The translations under genes were made by a program, and so were the position numbers. From an uncultured Oscillospiraceae bacterium (GTDB lineage Bacteria; Bacillota; Clostridia; Oscillospirales; Acutalibacteraceae), in NCBI GenBank assembly GCA_900540865.1, contig UQHH01000017.1:1-43146 (forward strand): DNA of 43,146 nt, given 5' to 3'. Positions 22,518 through 32,600 of this stretch are shown piece after piece. The notes under the pieces were generated by a model that did no database searches, was not told the origin of the DNA, and was given only the letters and a program-made list of their open reading frames with translations. Position 1 is the first letter of the stretch; each line of letters begins with the position of its first letter.

Positions 22518-22555
22518 TTTGGTATGTTTGGTATCAAATCTGTGATGTTTGGTAT
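22518..22555. repeat. Three TTTGGTAT direct repeats
   Basis: TTTGGTAT occurs at 22518, 22527 and 22548. The last two are 21 bases apart, two helical turns, the spacing at which LytTR proteins bind paired direct repeats. They lie next to a LytTR regulator gene. Confidence 0.6.
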
Positions 22556-22593
22556 ATTTTGTCGGCTGAAAACCGAAAAAACAGTATTTATAT

Positions 22594-23301
22594 TTACAAT
22601 TTAGTTATGTTTTTTAATAACTTTTCTTTTACTATTTTATACCGGTTCCGGCTGACCGGAACCCTTCTTCCATCATCTAAAATCACAAACATTTTATCCG
22701 CCATAAATATATGAAAGCTATTAACCAAAAATCCGGAATGCGTACGAATAAATCCATACGGGGCAAGCTCCTTTTCTTTTACTGACAAGCTGTCCCGTAT
22801 GATATATTCCTTTTCTTTGGTATAAACCGCAATATCATTTCTTCTGCTCTCCAGATAATAGACGTCCTGCACTGGTATGGAAACCATTCCCTTGCGGCAT
22901 TTTAACGTGAGCAGCTCTCCGCTTCTGTGCAGCTCGCGCAGTATATCGCGCAAAAGCCTGGGCAGCTCATTTTCAATATCGCTTTTTTTCAGGAATTCAA
23001 ACGGATGGACGCGCAGCGCCTGGAACACAAGCTCCTCCTTTACCGTCGTGAAAATAACAATCGATTCGCCGCTTTGCCGCCAAAGCTGCCGCGCGATTGC
23101 CATCCCGTCAATTTCAGGCATTTGGATGTCGAGGAAAATCACATCGTATTTTTGCTTTGCCTGCGCTTTTAACAGACTTCTTCCATCGCTGTAAAGGTCA
23201 ATTTTAAATTCTTCCGCCTGAACCGCCGGCAGCTGCCGTTCCAGCCTTTTTTTAAACCATAAGAGAAATGGTTTCTCATCGTCACAAAGCGCAATTTTCA
23301 A
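22594..23301 (-). CDS. LytTR-family response regulator
   Basis: The 235-residue protein has a receiver domain (about 1-120) with acidic pocket DD at 7-8 and phosphoacceptor Asp58 (FLDIQMPEIDG), and a C-terminal LytTR DNA-binding domain (about 135-235: GMVSIPVQDVYYLESRRNDIAVYT to RNRYKIVKEKL). The family controls quorum, competence and bacteriocin genes. The start is TTG at 23301, supported by AAGGAGGAGTCCTG. No sensor kinase is adjacent, so its partner is elsewhere or absent. It has its own promoter at 23335-23362. Confidence 0.93.
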   Translation of the reverse strand: MKIALCDDEKPFLLWFKKRLERQLPAVQAEEFKIDLYSDGRSLLKAQAKQKYDVIFLDIQMPEIDGMAIARQLWRQSGESIVIFTTVKEELVFQALRVHPFEFLKKSDIENELPRLLRDILRELHRSGELLTLKCRKGMVSIPVQDVYYLESRRNDIAVYTKEKEYIIRDSLSVKEKELAPYGFIRTHSGFLVNSFHIFMADKMFVILDDGRRVPVSRNRYKIVKEKLLKNITKL

Positions 23302-23334
23302 CAGGACTCCTCCTTATATGCAGAGTTACTTTAT

Positions 23335-23362
23335 ATTATATCATATCATTCAAAAATATCAA
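23335..23362 (-). promoter_or_regulatory. Promoter of the LytTR regulator
   Basis: TTGATA (23362-23357), a 16-base spacer and TATAAT (23340-23335). Confidence 0.75.
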
Positions 23363-23370
23363 ATAAAAAA

Positions 23371-23414
23371 ATAACCCATTTTGTGTTACGTTTATTTTAC
23401 ACAAAATGGGTTAT
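23371..23414 (-). terminator. Terminator after galT
   Basis: ATAACCCATTTTGTGT and its exact complement form a perfect 16-bp stem with a 12-base loop; read leftward it ends in TTATTTTTTTATTT. It separates the gal operon from the regulator promoter. Confidence 0.92.
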
Positions 23415-23424
23415 ATAATTTTGT

Positions 23425-24921
23425 TTAAATGCTACGGAGGAATCTGTTAAATGATGCTCTGCCGGCTTTTGTATCCTTGTATACGCCGGCGTCTTCAAGC
23501 ACATGAAGAAATACCCGGCCTGTTTCGCATCTGATAATATCATGGACGTTATGTTTATTCAGCGTTGGATGCCGTTCTATGATTTCCCGCGCCCAGCCTG
23601 CATGCTTGCTGATGCGTTCGTCTGACCCGGCGTCCTTTCCCGCGGCAAGATACTCCGCGAGTAAGTCGAGCTCCGTTTTGAGCCTTGCGGGAAGTACCGC
23701 GAGCCCCATGACCTCAATCAGGCCGATATTTTCTTTTTTGATATGATGCAGCTTTTGGTGCGGATGGTAAACACCCAGCGGAAATTCCTCCGTCGTGATA
23801 TTGTTTCTAAGAACCAGGTCGAGTTCATAGTCGGCCCCGCGTTTTCTTGCAATCGGTGTGATGGTATTGTGGTCTTCCCCATCCGTTTGCGCGTAAATAA
23901 ACGCCTCTTTATCCGAATAGCCGCGCCACTTCTCTAAAATCTTTCCGCCCAGCTCAACGAGGGGTTCCACCTCCGGGCAGCTCAGGCGAATAACCGACAT
24001 CGGCCATTTAACGGTGCCGGCCCTCACCTGTTCGAATCCTTCAAAGGAATACTCCTGCTCTAACGGGGCTTTTGCCATAGGGAACTCATAGCGTCCTCCC
24101 TGGAAATGCTCATGCGACAGGATTGAACCGCCGACAATGGGCAAATCAGCGTTCGAGCCGATAAAATAATGGGGAAACCGTTTTACAAAGCCGAAGAGCT
24201 TTTGAAACGCGGCTTTGTCGATTCTCATCGGCGTATGTTCATAATTAAACGCGATACAATGCTCATTATAATAAACGTAAGGCGAATACTGAAAGCCCCA
24301 CTTTTCTCCTCCGAGCTCAATTGGGATTATCCGGTGGTTCTGGCGCGCAGGCTTTGTGAGGGTTCCCGCGTAGCCTTCGTTTTCCGGGCATAGCAGACAT
24401 TTGGGGTAGCTGCTCTGCGGCGCGTTTTTTGCGGCGGCTATCGCTTTTGGGTCTTTCTCCGGCTTCGAGAGGTTGACTGTAATATCGAGCGCTCCATATG
24501 GGGTAACCGTTTCCCAGCGCATATCCTTTTTGACTCGGTACCGCCTGATATAGTCGCTGTCGCAGCAAAGCTTATAAAAATAATCGGTTGCCGCCCGCGG
24601 GGATTCCTGATATTTTTCATGAAAAACCCGCATTACCTCCGACGGCCTCGGCGTCAGCACAGCCATCAATTTCGTATCAAACAGGTCGCGTGCCATAACG
24701 CTGTTTTCTATGATACCGTGCTCACAGGCGTAGCCGAGCAGCTCTTTAAGTGTCTGTTCCAGCTGAACGTCCCGGTACTCTTCCCCGTCGTCGAGGTATT
24801 CTTCCTTCTCCAGAAGCTCAAGCAGCCTGTTTGTTACATAGATTGTGTCGCTTTCTTCAATCAATCCGGTTTCCAGTCCGTACCTTACCAGCTTTTTTAT
24901 CGCGGAATCAATCATATTCAT
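23425..24921 (-). CDS. galT: UDP-glucose-hexose-1-phosphate uridylyltransferase, class 2
   Basis: The 498-residue length and N-terminal helical region (MIDSAIKKLVRYGLETGLI) are typical of the Firmicutes class-2 GalT, which is longer than the E. coli type. The active-site region reads VGGSILSHEHFQGGRYEFP. It exchanges UMP between UDP-glucose and galactose-1-phosphate in the Leloir pathway. It follows galK by 33 bases in one operon ending at a strong terminator. ATG at 24915 is an alternative start with better ribosome-site spacing. The epimerase galE is not in the window. Confidence 0.95.
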   Translation of the reverse strand: MNMIDSAIKKLVRYGLETGLIEESDTIYVTNRLLELLEKEEYLDDGEEYRDVQLEQTLKELLGYACEHGIIENSVMARDLFDTKLMAVLTPRPSEVMRVFHEKYQESPRAATDYFYKLCCDSDYIRRYRVKKDMRWETVTPYGALDITVNLSKPEKDPKAIAAAKNAPQSSYPKCLLCPENEGYAGTLTKPARQNHRIIPIELGGEKWGFQYSPYVYYNEHCIAFNYEHTPMRIDKAAFQKLFGFVKRFPHYFIGSNADLPIVGGSILSHEHFQGGRYEFPMAKAPLEQEYSFEGFEQVRAGTVKWPMSVIRLSCPEVEPLVELGGKILEKWRGYSDKEAFIYAQTDGEDHNTITPIARKRGADYELDLVLRNNITTEEFPLGVYHPHQKLHHIKKENIGLIEVMGLAVLPARLKTELDLLAEYLAAGKDAGSDERISKHAGWAREIIERHPTLNKHNVHDIIRCETGRVFLHVLEDAGVYKDTKAGRASFNRFLRSI

Positions 24922-24954
24922 GCGCCCCTTTGGTTGAAATTATAAAAAGGATTA

Positions 24955-26133
24955 TTACAGCCTGCAGGGGCCGCCGCCCGCCTTTACCACATAGAAGCCA
25001 GCGTGCAGTCCTGTTTTTTCCTGATATTCCTTAGCAACGTTTTGCTGAAACGCTTCAACGTCGTGCTCTTTCACTAGCGCGACCGCGCACCCCCCGAACC
25101 CCGCGCCGGTCATTCTTGCGCCGATTACGCCCTTTTGCCTGAGCGCCGCGTCCACAACCGTATCGAGCTCCACACCCGTTACCTCGTAATCGTCGCGCAG
25201 CGACTCATGAGACTGTACCATCAGCTCACCAAACCGCCCCAGGTCGCCGTTTTTGAGCGCTTTTACGGCGTCTAAGGTACGCTGGTTTTCATAAACGGCA
25301 TGGCGCGCGCGTTTTCTCACCGTTGGTTCCGTAATAAATTTCTTTCCCTCCTCAAATTTTTCGGGCGTCAGCTCGCAGAGGTTTTTGAGGTACTCATACT
25401 TTTTAAGTGCTTCGACCGCCTGTGCGCATTCGTCACAGCGCTCGTTATATTTGGACTCGTTCAGGCCTCTTTTTTTATTTGTGTTAATGATGACGATTTT
25501 AACGCCTTCAAGATGCAACGGCGCGTAGGTATAGTCGAGCGTGGCGGTATTGAGGCAGACGGCATTGCCCTCTTTCCCCATCGCTACGGCAAACTGGTCC
25601 ATAATGCCGCAGCTGACGCCGATAAACTTATTTTCCGCCTCCTGCCCAATCAACGCAAGCTCAATCATATTGACGCTGTCAAACCCGAACTGCTCCTTGA
25701 GCACAAAGCCGGTGAGCACCTCGAGAGAGGCTGAGGAAGATAACCCGGAAGCGTTCGGGATATTCCCATAGAATACGATGTCCAGCCCGCAGTCGACGCG
25801 GTATCCCTTGTCGGTGAAGGCCTTGATTACGCCGAGTACATAATTTGCCCAGTCATAGGACTTATCATAATGAAGGCCGTCGAGCGGCACTTCAATCACG
25901 CCGCGCTGCTCCATATTCATGGAAAAAAACCTAAGATTGCGGCCGCAGCGTTTTTTAACAGCCGCAAACGTACCAATATCGAGCGCGCAGGGAAACACAT
26001 GTCCTCCGTTATAATCGGTATGCTCACCGATTAAGTTGACCCTGCCCGGAGCAAAATAAACGACAGGCTCCTCTTGTCCCGGGAATAGCTCCCTGAATTT
26101 CATTTTTAATGCTTGTAAAGATTTGCTTTCCAT
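24955..26133 (-). CDS. galK: Galactokinase
   Basis: The 392-residue protein has the GHMP kinase motifs: the galactokinase signature GRVNLIGEHTDYNGG near residues 30-45, ATP-binding ASGLSSSASLEV, and TGAGFGGCAVALV near the C terminus. It phosphorylates galactose released by LacZ. ATG at 26133 is used because AAGGAGGAATTTTC lies ahead; the frame extends 11 codons further without a ribosome site. It is divergent from the YesN-type regulator gene across a 136-base gap. Confidence 0.96.
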   Translation of the reverse strand: MESKSLQALKMKFRELFPGQEEPVVYFAPGRVNLIGEHTDYNGGHVFPCALDIGTFAAVKKRCGRNLRFFSMNMEQRGVIEVPLDGLHYDKSYDWANYVLGVIKAFTDKGYRVDCGLDIVFYGNIPNASGLSSSASLEVLTGFVLKEQFGFDSVNMIELALIGQEAENKFIGVSCGIMDQFAVAMGKEGNAVCLNTATLDYTYAPLHLEGVKIVIINTNKKRGLNESKYNERCDECAQAVEALKKYEYLKNLCELTPEKFEEGKKFITEPTVRKRARHAVYENQRTLDAVKALKNGDLGRFGELMVQSHESLRDDYEVTGVELDTVVDAALRQKGVIGARMTGAGFGGCAVALVKEHDVEAFQQNVAKEYQEKTGLHAGFYVVKAGGGPCRL

Positions 26134-26269
26134 GAAAATTCCTCCTTGTATCCGGCAAAAATGCAACCAAATTTCTTTAAAAACTCTATTTTTTTTATGA
26201 AATACGTGTTATAATGAAATATATTGAACAACGCGTATCGCTCAGATTCATTTGGAAAGGGTGAGTTCT

Positions 26270-27796
26270 ATGCAACAGTTTTGTAAAATCCTGATCGTCG
26301 ACGACGAATATATCATACGGCAGGGTATCAAGCATCTGCTCGACTGGGAAAAGCACGGCTTTCAAGTAGTCGGGGAAGCCGACAACGGCAAGCAGGCGCT
26401 GGAGATGATTGAAAAGGAGCCACCCGATATTGTACTGACAGATATTGTTATGCCCGTCATGGACGGTATAGAGCTTACAAAAATGCTGAATATCAAAAAC
26501 AGCGGGATTCAGGTAATTGTGCTGTCCGGCTACAGCGATTTTGAATATGTCAAAAGCACCTTTCAAAGCGGCGCGGTAGATTATATATTAAAACCGACTT
26601 TAAATCCCAAGGAGCTGCTCTCCGTCTTACAGAAGGCGGTTCAGCGCATTCCGAACCTTGCGCTCAAGAGCAATGCCGATATCCATATCGAAAGCCTGAT
26701 TAACCAATTTATCTTAGGCTTTACCGACGTTCTGCAAACCGAGCAGCTTAAAAAGCAGTTCCCCCTGCCCTGCCTGCGCATTCTCGGAATCAACCGTAAA
26801 ATTTGCAAAAACAACAGCGTAATCAACGGGTTTATGGGCAGCGGCGTATATGAAATGCTGGGCGCGTATCATCCGTATCCCATCAATATCAACGACGATA
26901 TTGCCCTAGCGATTTTCAATTACGACCATCCCGACGAGGCCACGCTTTCCCACGCGGTCAAAGAAACCGTGGAAAAGCTGTCCGCCGCTTCCTCCGGGTT
27001 GTTCTTTGTATTAAGCGACCCGTTTTACAAGCTCGATGATATCCGTACGGTTTATAACGACAGTTTCTGCAAGCTGACTGAGCGGCGTTTTTACTATAAG
27101 AGCGTGCCGCTGATGTCGGCCTCAAAATTCCCATCTCTGCAGGAATATGAAAAGTTCGATACAAAACGCTTTACAAGCCAATTAACCTCCATGAATTTTG
27201 AAGAGGCGCTGCAAATGCTGCGCGAATACGTCGACCGCGCGGTCACGGAATACCGCATGAACGAGCCGGAGCTCAAGGCGTTTTTGGAAAGTATGCTTTA
27301 TAACCTGATTTCCGAGCTGGAGGAACTTAATTTAAACGCGGAAAACTTGAGCCATTTAAAGCTCAATTACCTGAGCAGCATCGAGGCCGCAGCCTATGCT
27401 GAAGACTTTTTGCAGGTGTTCCACGATATTTGCGGGGATTTTTCCGTCATCATACAGAATTACCACCTGAAAATCAACAACGACGCGATGAAACGGATTA
27501 CCGCGTATTTGCAGGACCATTACAGCGAACCGCTTACTTTAAACGACATCGCGAAAAAATTCAATTTCAGCTATTACTATCTTTCCTCTTATTTCAGCGC
27601 GCATTCCGACGAGGGCTTCAGCGAATACCTCAACCGGATACGCATTGAAAAATCGCTTGAGCTGCTGCGCAACAAATCGGTCCCGATTTCCGAAATCAGC
27701 GCGATGGTCGGTTACTCCGACCACAGCTATTTCTGTAAGGTGTTCAAGAAGTTTACGGGCCATACGCCGAGCGAATACAGGAAAGGACAGGGCTAA
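26270..27796 (+). CDS. YesN-type AraC-family response regulator
   Basis: The 508-residue protein has an N-terminal receiver (about 1-125) with DDE at 11-13, Asp58 (LTDIVMPVMDG) and DYILKPT, a long central region, and two AraC helix-turn-helix units at the C terminus (LTLNDIAKKFNFSYYYLSSYF; ISEISAMVGYSDHSYFCKVFKKFTGHTPSEYR). ATG at 26270 has AAAGGGTGAG ahead. TATAAT lies at 26210-26215. It is paired with a YesM-type kinase gene one base downstream. Such pairs usually switch on the neighbouring sugar ABC operon, here the lac-type genes. Confidence 0.93.
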   Translation: MQQFCKILIVDDEYIIRQGIKHLLDWEKHGFQVVGEADNGKQALEMIEKEPPDIVLTDIVMPVMDGIELTKMLNIKNSGIQVIVLSGYSDFEYVKSTFQSGAVDYILKPTLNPKELLSVLQKAVQRIPNLALKSNADIHIESLINQFILGFTDVLQTEQLKKQFPLPCLRILGINRKICKNNSVINGFMGSGVYEMLGAYHPYPININDDIALAIFNYDHPDEATLSHAVKETVEKLSAASSGLFFVLSDPFYKLDDIRTVYNDSFCKLTERRFYYKSVPLMSASKFPSLQEYEKFDTKRFTSQLTSMNFEEALQMLREYVDRAVTEYRMNEPELKAFLESMLYNLISELEELNLNAENLSHLKLNYLSSIEAAAYAEDFLQVFHDICGDFSVIIQNYHLKINNDAMKRITAYLQDHYSEPLTLNDIAKKFNFSYYYLSSYFSAHSDEGFSEYLNRIRIEKSLELLRNKSVPISEISAMVGYSDHSYFCKVFKKFTGHTPSEYRKGQG

Positions 27797-27797
27797 G

Positions 27798-29597
27798 GTG
27801 GAAAAGAAAACCGCGTTTTCCGGCTGGATAAACCGCAACAGCCTATTTTTAAAGATTGTCACGATTACGACTGCCGCAATCCTGATTGTCGGTGTGCTGA
27901 TTTCCTTTTTCGTTATCCAGATGTCGGAAAAGATTTATATCGATACCTACGCGCAGGCCAACAACAAGGTCATTACACAGGTACAGTCGGAATACACGCG
28001 CTTAAACGAGAGCATCGTTTCCCTCCTGTCTACCTGCTCCGGCAGCTACGCGGTTTCCCGCATCATCTCCGGCGCTGAAATGAACGTGGACGAACAGTAC
28101 AGCCTGCGCCACCAGATGCGAAGCCAAATCGACAGCGCTGCGTCCGCGCAGGCTCAGGTGACGATGCATCTGGTTCTCGCCGGTACGAACGGGGAAACGT
28201 TTGTAAGGGGCGACGCGCGCCTAACGAAAACCGCGCAGGAAATTTTACAGACCAACGCCGTTGCCGAGGCGATGAAGCAGCCGAACCTTGTGCTTTACGC
28301 TTATATTCCCGACGGCTTTACGACCGCCACTAAGGGGCAAAGCTGTATTTTGGTGGCAAAATCCCTTTGGAACCGCGCGGAAAACCGGTCTTACGGCGCG
28401 GCGGTCGCACTGCTGACACAGAGCGATTTCAGTTCCCTGTACCGCCCGCTCGTCGACGGTACCGTCAATCGTGTATACGTTCTGTCAGCTACAGACGGCA
28501 TGGTCGTTTCATCCAACGCGCTTTCCGAAAACGGAAAGTATATGAATGAACTTAACACGCTCGCGGAGAATATCGTAAACGGGCCGGAGCTGTACCGGCG
28601 GCAAAAGTCGGAAAACGGCCTGGAAACAACGGTGCTCGCAAAGGAGCTTACCTCCTACGGCTTCCGGCTGACGAGCGTTATCAACGAAACCGCCCTGCTC
28701 GACCAAATGTACCGCCCGCAGGATACGCTGCTCGTATGCGCCGTTATCATTGCCATCGTGATGCTGATTTTGTTCTTTACCGTGCGTAAGACCACACGGC
28801 CGATTACAAGCCTTACACGCCGGATGCCTGAAATCGTCGGCGGCGATTTCTCCCGGCATATCGAGGTCAAGGGCGGCGGAGAGGCGCGCGAGCTTGCCGA
28901 GGCCTTTAACCATATGCTCGACGGACTCAACGATTATGTCAGCCGGCTTGTCACTTTGCAGGAAGAAAAAAGGCTTGCTGAAATTCACGCGCTGCAAATG
29001 CAAATCAATCCGCATTTCATGTACAATACGCTTGCGTGCATCAAGTTTTTAATCTGGCAGGGAAATACGGAAAAATCCACCCAGACAATCGACGCGTTTA
29101 TCAATCTCCTGCGCAATACCATCAGCAACGAGGGCGAGATGGTCGCCGTCCGGCAGGAAATCGACAACCTGAAAAACTACGCCCTGATTCAACAGGCGCG
29201 CTACGGAGATAAGGTTAACATCGCTTACTCTATAGCAGAGGGCTGTGAAACGCTTGAAATTCCAAAAATGCTTTTGCAGCCGTTTGTGGAAAACGCGTTT
29301 TTCCATGCGTTTTCCAGCAGGGATGAGGGACGAATCAACGTCTTTATCCGCCGCAGCGGCGAAACGCTTATTTGTGAGATTATGGACAACGGCGTCGGCA
29401 TGAGCAGGGAGCAGCTCGACAAGCTGTGGACAAGGGACGCGCAGAAGGGGCATCCGTTTACGGGAATCGGCGTGCGCAACGTAAACGACCGTATCAATCT
29501 TTTGTATGGCGAAGGCTATGGCGTCTATATCTCCTCAAATCCCGGGGAGGGTACTATTGTGAAAATTACGATTCCCGCCCGTGATTTCAATAGTTAA
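27798..29597 (+). CDS. YesM-type sensor histidine kinase
   Basis: The roughly 599-residue protein has a membrane segment near residues 16-42, an extracellular sensor region to about residue 300, a second membrane segment (TLLVCAVIIAIVMLILFFTV), a HAMP domain, a His_kinase motif (QMQINPHFMYNTLACIKFLIW, phosphorylated His in NPHF), and an HATPase domain (DNGVGM; TGIGVRNVNDRINLLYG). The start is GTG at 27798, one base past the stop of the regulator gene. It likely senses a sugar or binding protein outside the cell. Its 3' end converges with lacZ. Confidence 0.92.
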   Translation: MEKKTAFSGWINRNSLFLKIVTITTAAILIVGVLISFFVIQMSEKIYIDTYAQANNKVITQVQSEYTRLNESIVSLLSTCSGSYAVSRIISGAEMNVDEQYSLRHQMRSQIDSAASAQAQVTMHLVLAGTNGETFVRGDARLTKTAQEILQTNAVAEAMKQPNLVLYAYIPDGFTTATKGQSCILVAKSLWNRAENRSYGAAVALLTQSDFSSLYRPLVDGTVNRVYVLSATDGMVVSSNALSENGKYMNELNTLAENIVNGPELYRRQKSENGLETTVLAKELTSYGFRLTSVINETALLDQMYRPQDTLLVCAVIIAIVMLILFFTVRKTTRPITSLTRRMPEIVGGDFSRHIEVKGGGEARELAEAFNHMLDGLNDYVSRLVTLQEEKRLAEIHALQMQINPHFMYNTLACIKFLIWQGNTEKSTQTIDAFINLLRNTISNEGEMVAVRQEIDNLKNYALIQQARYGDKVNIAYSIAEGCETLEIPKMLLQPFVENAFFHAFSSRDEGRINVFIRRSGETLICEIMDNGVGMSREQLDKLWTRDAQKGHPFTGIGVRNVNDRINLLYGEGYGVYISSNPGEGTIVKITIPARDFNS

Positions 29598-29620
29598 GCA
29601 ACGAATCGAATATGCTGTCT

Positions 29621-29655
29621 GCGGAGGAAGAGGTTACCCCTCTCCTCCGCATTTT
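29621..29655 (+). terminator. Terminator after the YesM kinase, overlapping the lacZ end
   Basis: GCGGAGGA and TCCTCCGC pair around a GAGG/CCTC inner stem, followed by ATTTTCTT. The hairpin covers the lacZ stop codon at 29634-29636, so the two convergent genes share it. Confidence 0.75.
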
Positions 29656-32600
29656 CTTATGGTAAACGAAAACGCATACTGGCGGTTTGCCGGCATATGG
29701 TAAGCCTCATGGACCGGCGCGCCCCAGCTATCGTCCCCGCCTACGCCCATCTGCTTTACCGCAATGCGTACATTTGTATAGCTTGCGGGCGGAAGCTCCC
29801 CAATATGAAGAGCGTTTTCGAGTTCCTGCGCCGTGTAGGGAAGCACCTGGAGCTCAATCGGCGTATCCCTTGCTTCAAACCGCAGGCCAAAGCCGCTTTC
29901 GTTTGTAACCTCCGCAAAACGCACGCCGGTGCGGTTGCCGCACTCCTGCGGGACGACGTACCGAGAAAGGTTCTCCAGCGCGGTAAATCTAAATGTTCCA
30001 AGCCTTGCCCCGCTGCTGCGGTCGATATAGTTTTCCTCCGGGCCAAGGCCGTAATAGTTCACGTTTTCAAACTCCTTCGGCAGGCGCAGCACCAGGCCGA
30101 ACAAAGGCAAATCCGGTAAATTCTCCGCGCCCGCAAAGCGGGCCGCCACGTCGATGCTTCCGTCCTTTTGCACCGTGTAGGATACGATTGCTTCGCATTC
30201 GCTCCACATGAGCGGGCGGTAGGTGTAGGTGAAGGTAACACACCCATCGCGCTCCTCTTCTGCTATGTCCGTGCAGATTTGTGTGCGAGAGGCAGGCATC
30301 CAGCACGCGGACTTATAATCGAACCCGCAGCCGCGGTCGTTGTCGGTGGAGGCGCGCCAGTATTCGGGCTTCGGCGGGCGGGTAATAAACTCTATGCCGT
30401 CATACCGGAGAGAAACGATTCCCTTTTCCTGCCTCGAAAGCAGTACGGAAAAATCCTTGCCATGTACGCCTGTGTTGATATCTCCATGGACAATTCTCGT
30501 TTTCCCGGCAGATACTTTTTCTTTTTCCTGCCGGCTGCCGCGCTTTATAACCGCCTGACCAAACGCGAGCTCATGCCCCTTTTCCGCCCAAATTGTTTTG
30601 CTGTTAAGGCAAAATGTTACTGTAAGCACAGCCTCGCCAGCGCATTCTGCGTCAAAGGCTATTGTAACATACTGCTCGTTCAGCGGCTCAACCGTGCACG
30701 TAAAGCAACCGTTTTTGAGTACTTTCCCATCGAACAGCAGTGTCCAATAAAACGTACCGCAGCTTGTATCTGTAAACAGGTTTTTATTGCGGATAAGAAC
30801 GCCGTGTTCGTCTGGGATAAGCACAATATCCTGGTAAAGGTATTTCATCTCCTGCACCTTTGGGGAGGGTGAGCGGTCGGCGTACACAACGCCGTCGGTG
30901 CAGAAATTGTAATCGGTCGGACGGTCGCCGAAATCGCCGCCGTAGGCAAGCGTTTCACCGTTTTCCGTCTGCTTTATGACCGCCTGGTCGATATAGTCCC
31001 AGATAAATCCGCCCTGATACTGCGGATATTTTTCTTCCAGAGCGATATATTCGTCCATATTTCCAAGCGAGTTACCCATCGCGTGCATATATTCACAGGA
31101 AATGAAGGGCTTTTCCGGGTTCGTTTTCAGGTATTCCTCAATTTGTTCCGGCTTTGCGTACATACGGCTTTCCATGTCGCTCGTACCGGGAAAACGCCTG
31201 TCATGGAAAACACCCTCGTAATGGACGAGCCGCGACGGGTCGCGCCGCCTGAAATACTGCGCCATCTCATAGATGTCTTTGCCGCCGAACGATTCGTTCC
31301 CGCACGACCAGATGAGGATGCTCGGATGGTTTTTGTCTCGCTCCAGCATCGATTTTGCGCGGTCGAGCACAATATCGAGCCAGTCCTCCCTGTCGCCCGG
31401 AACAACCCAGTCGGGCTTTACCTGCCCCATCTTCTGCCAGGAACCGTGGCTTTCCAGGTTTGTCTCGTCTATCAGGTAAATTCCATACTCGTCGCACAGG
31501 CGGTACCACTGCGTCTGGTTCGGGTAATGGCTGGTACGCACGGCGTTGATGTTATGCTGCTTCATGAATTTTGCGTCCCATACCATATCTTCATAGGAAA
31601 CGCAGCGCCCCGCGCGGCAGTCGAATTCGTGCCGGTTCACGCCATGGAATACGATGCGCTTTCCATTTAAGCACATAACGCCGTCCTTCATCTCAAAACG
31701 GCGCACGCCTATTTTCTCCGGCACGGCCTCAATTGTTTCTCCGTCCTTCTGTATTGTAATAAGAAGTTGATACAGGTCAGGCCGCTCGGCGCTCCACAGC
31801 GCGGGGCTGTCTATAGAAAACGTATGGGCGCAGCTTTCGGAAAGCGGTATGCCCAAAGACGAATACACCCTTGTTCCATCGGGCGCGAACAGTTCAATTT
31901 CCGCCTGCGCGCCCTGCGCGTTTTCCACCTGCATTTGCAGTGTTATTTCCGCTTTGTCGAACGTTTCATTCAGGCTGGCCTGTACAAACAGGTCGTACAG
32001 GTGCACCCGCGGCTTCGCGTATAAATATACGCTGCGGAAAATACCGGAAAACCGCCACATGTCCTGGTCCTCGAGCCAGCTGCCCGTGCTGCGTTTGCAC
32101 ACGAGCACCGCAAGCCTGTTTTCATCCGCTTTAATAAATTCACTTAAATCAAATTCCGCGGGGGTAAAGCTGTCCTCGCTGTAACCGGCGAATTGTCCGT
32201 TGCACCAGAGGTAAAACGCCGTTTCCACGCCCTGGAACGATATTGTAAGAGGCTTATTTTTCAGACGCTCCGATACGACGAAGCTGCGGACATAGCAGCC
32301 GCAGGGATTGTAGCTCTCGTCTATCTGCGGCGGGCGCAGCTCGCTGTGGCCGTCCCATGGGTACATGGTGTTGATGTACTGGCATTTATCGTATCCCGCA
32401 AGCTGGATATGCGACGGCACCAGGATGTTCTCCCAGCCCGATACATCATAATTCTTTTCCCAAAAGCCCTGCGGTATTTCCTTTGTGTTCCGCGCATAAG
32501 CAAAGCGCCAGGCGCCGTTCAGGGAAAAGGACAGCGGCATTTCCGTCATCGCCTCAGCCTGCTGGCGCGTTTCATAAAACCGGTGGTCGGAATGCGCGGG

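Larger units (their letters stand above)
22208..22593. other. Intergenic region between hypothetical gene and LytTR regulator
   Basis: No gene is seen. It contains AAGAGCAG-TCAAT-CTGCTCTT (near 22255-22276), a perfect 12-bp hairpin at 22381-22412, and three TTTGGTAT repeats at 22518-22555. The 5' leader of the hypothetical gene would include the hairpins if transcription starts near the repeats. Confidence 0.6.
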
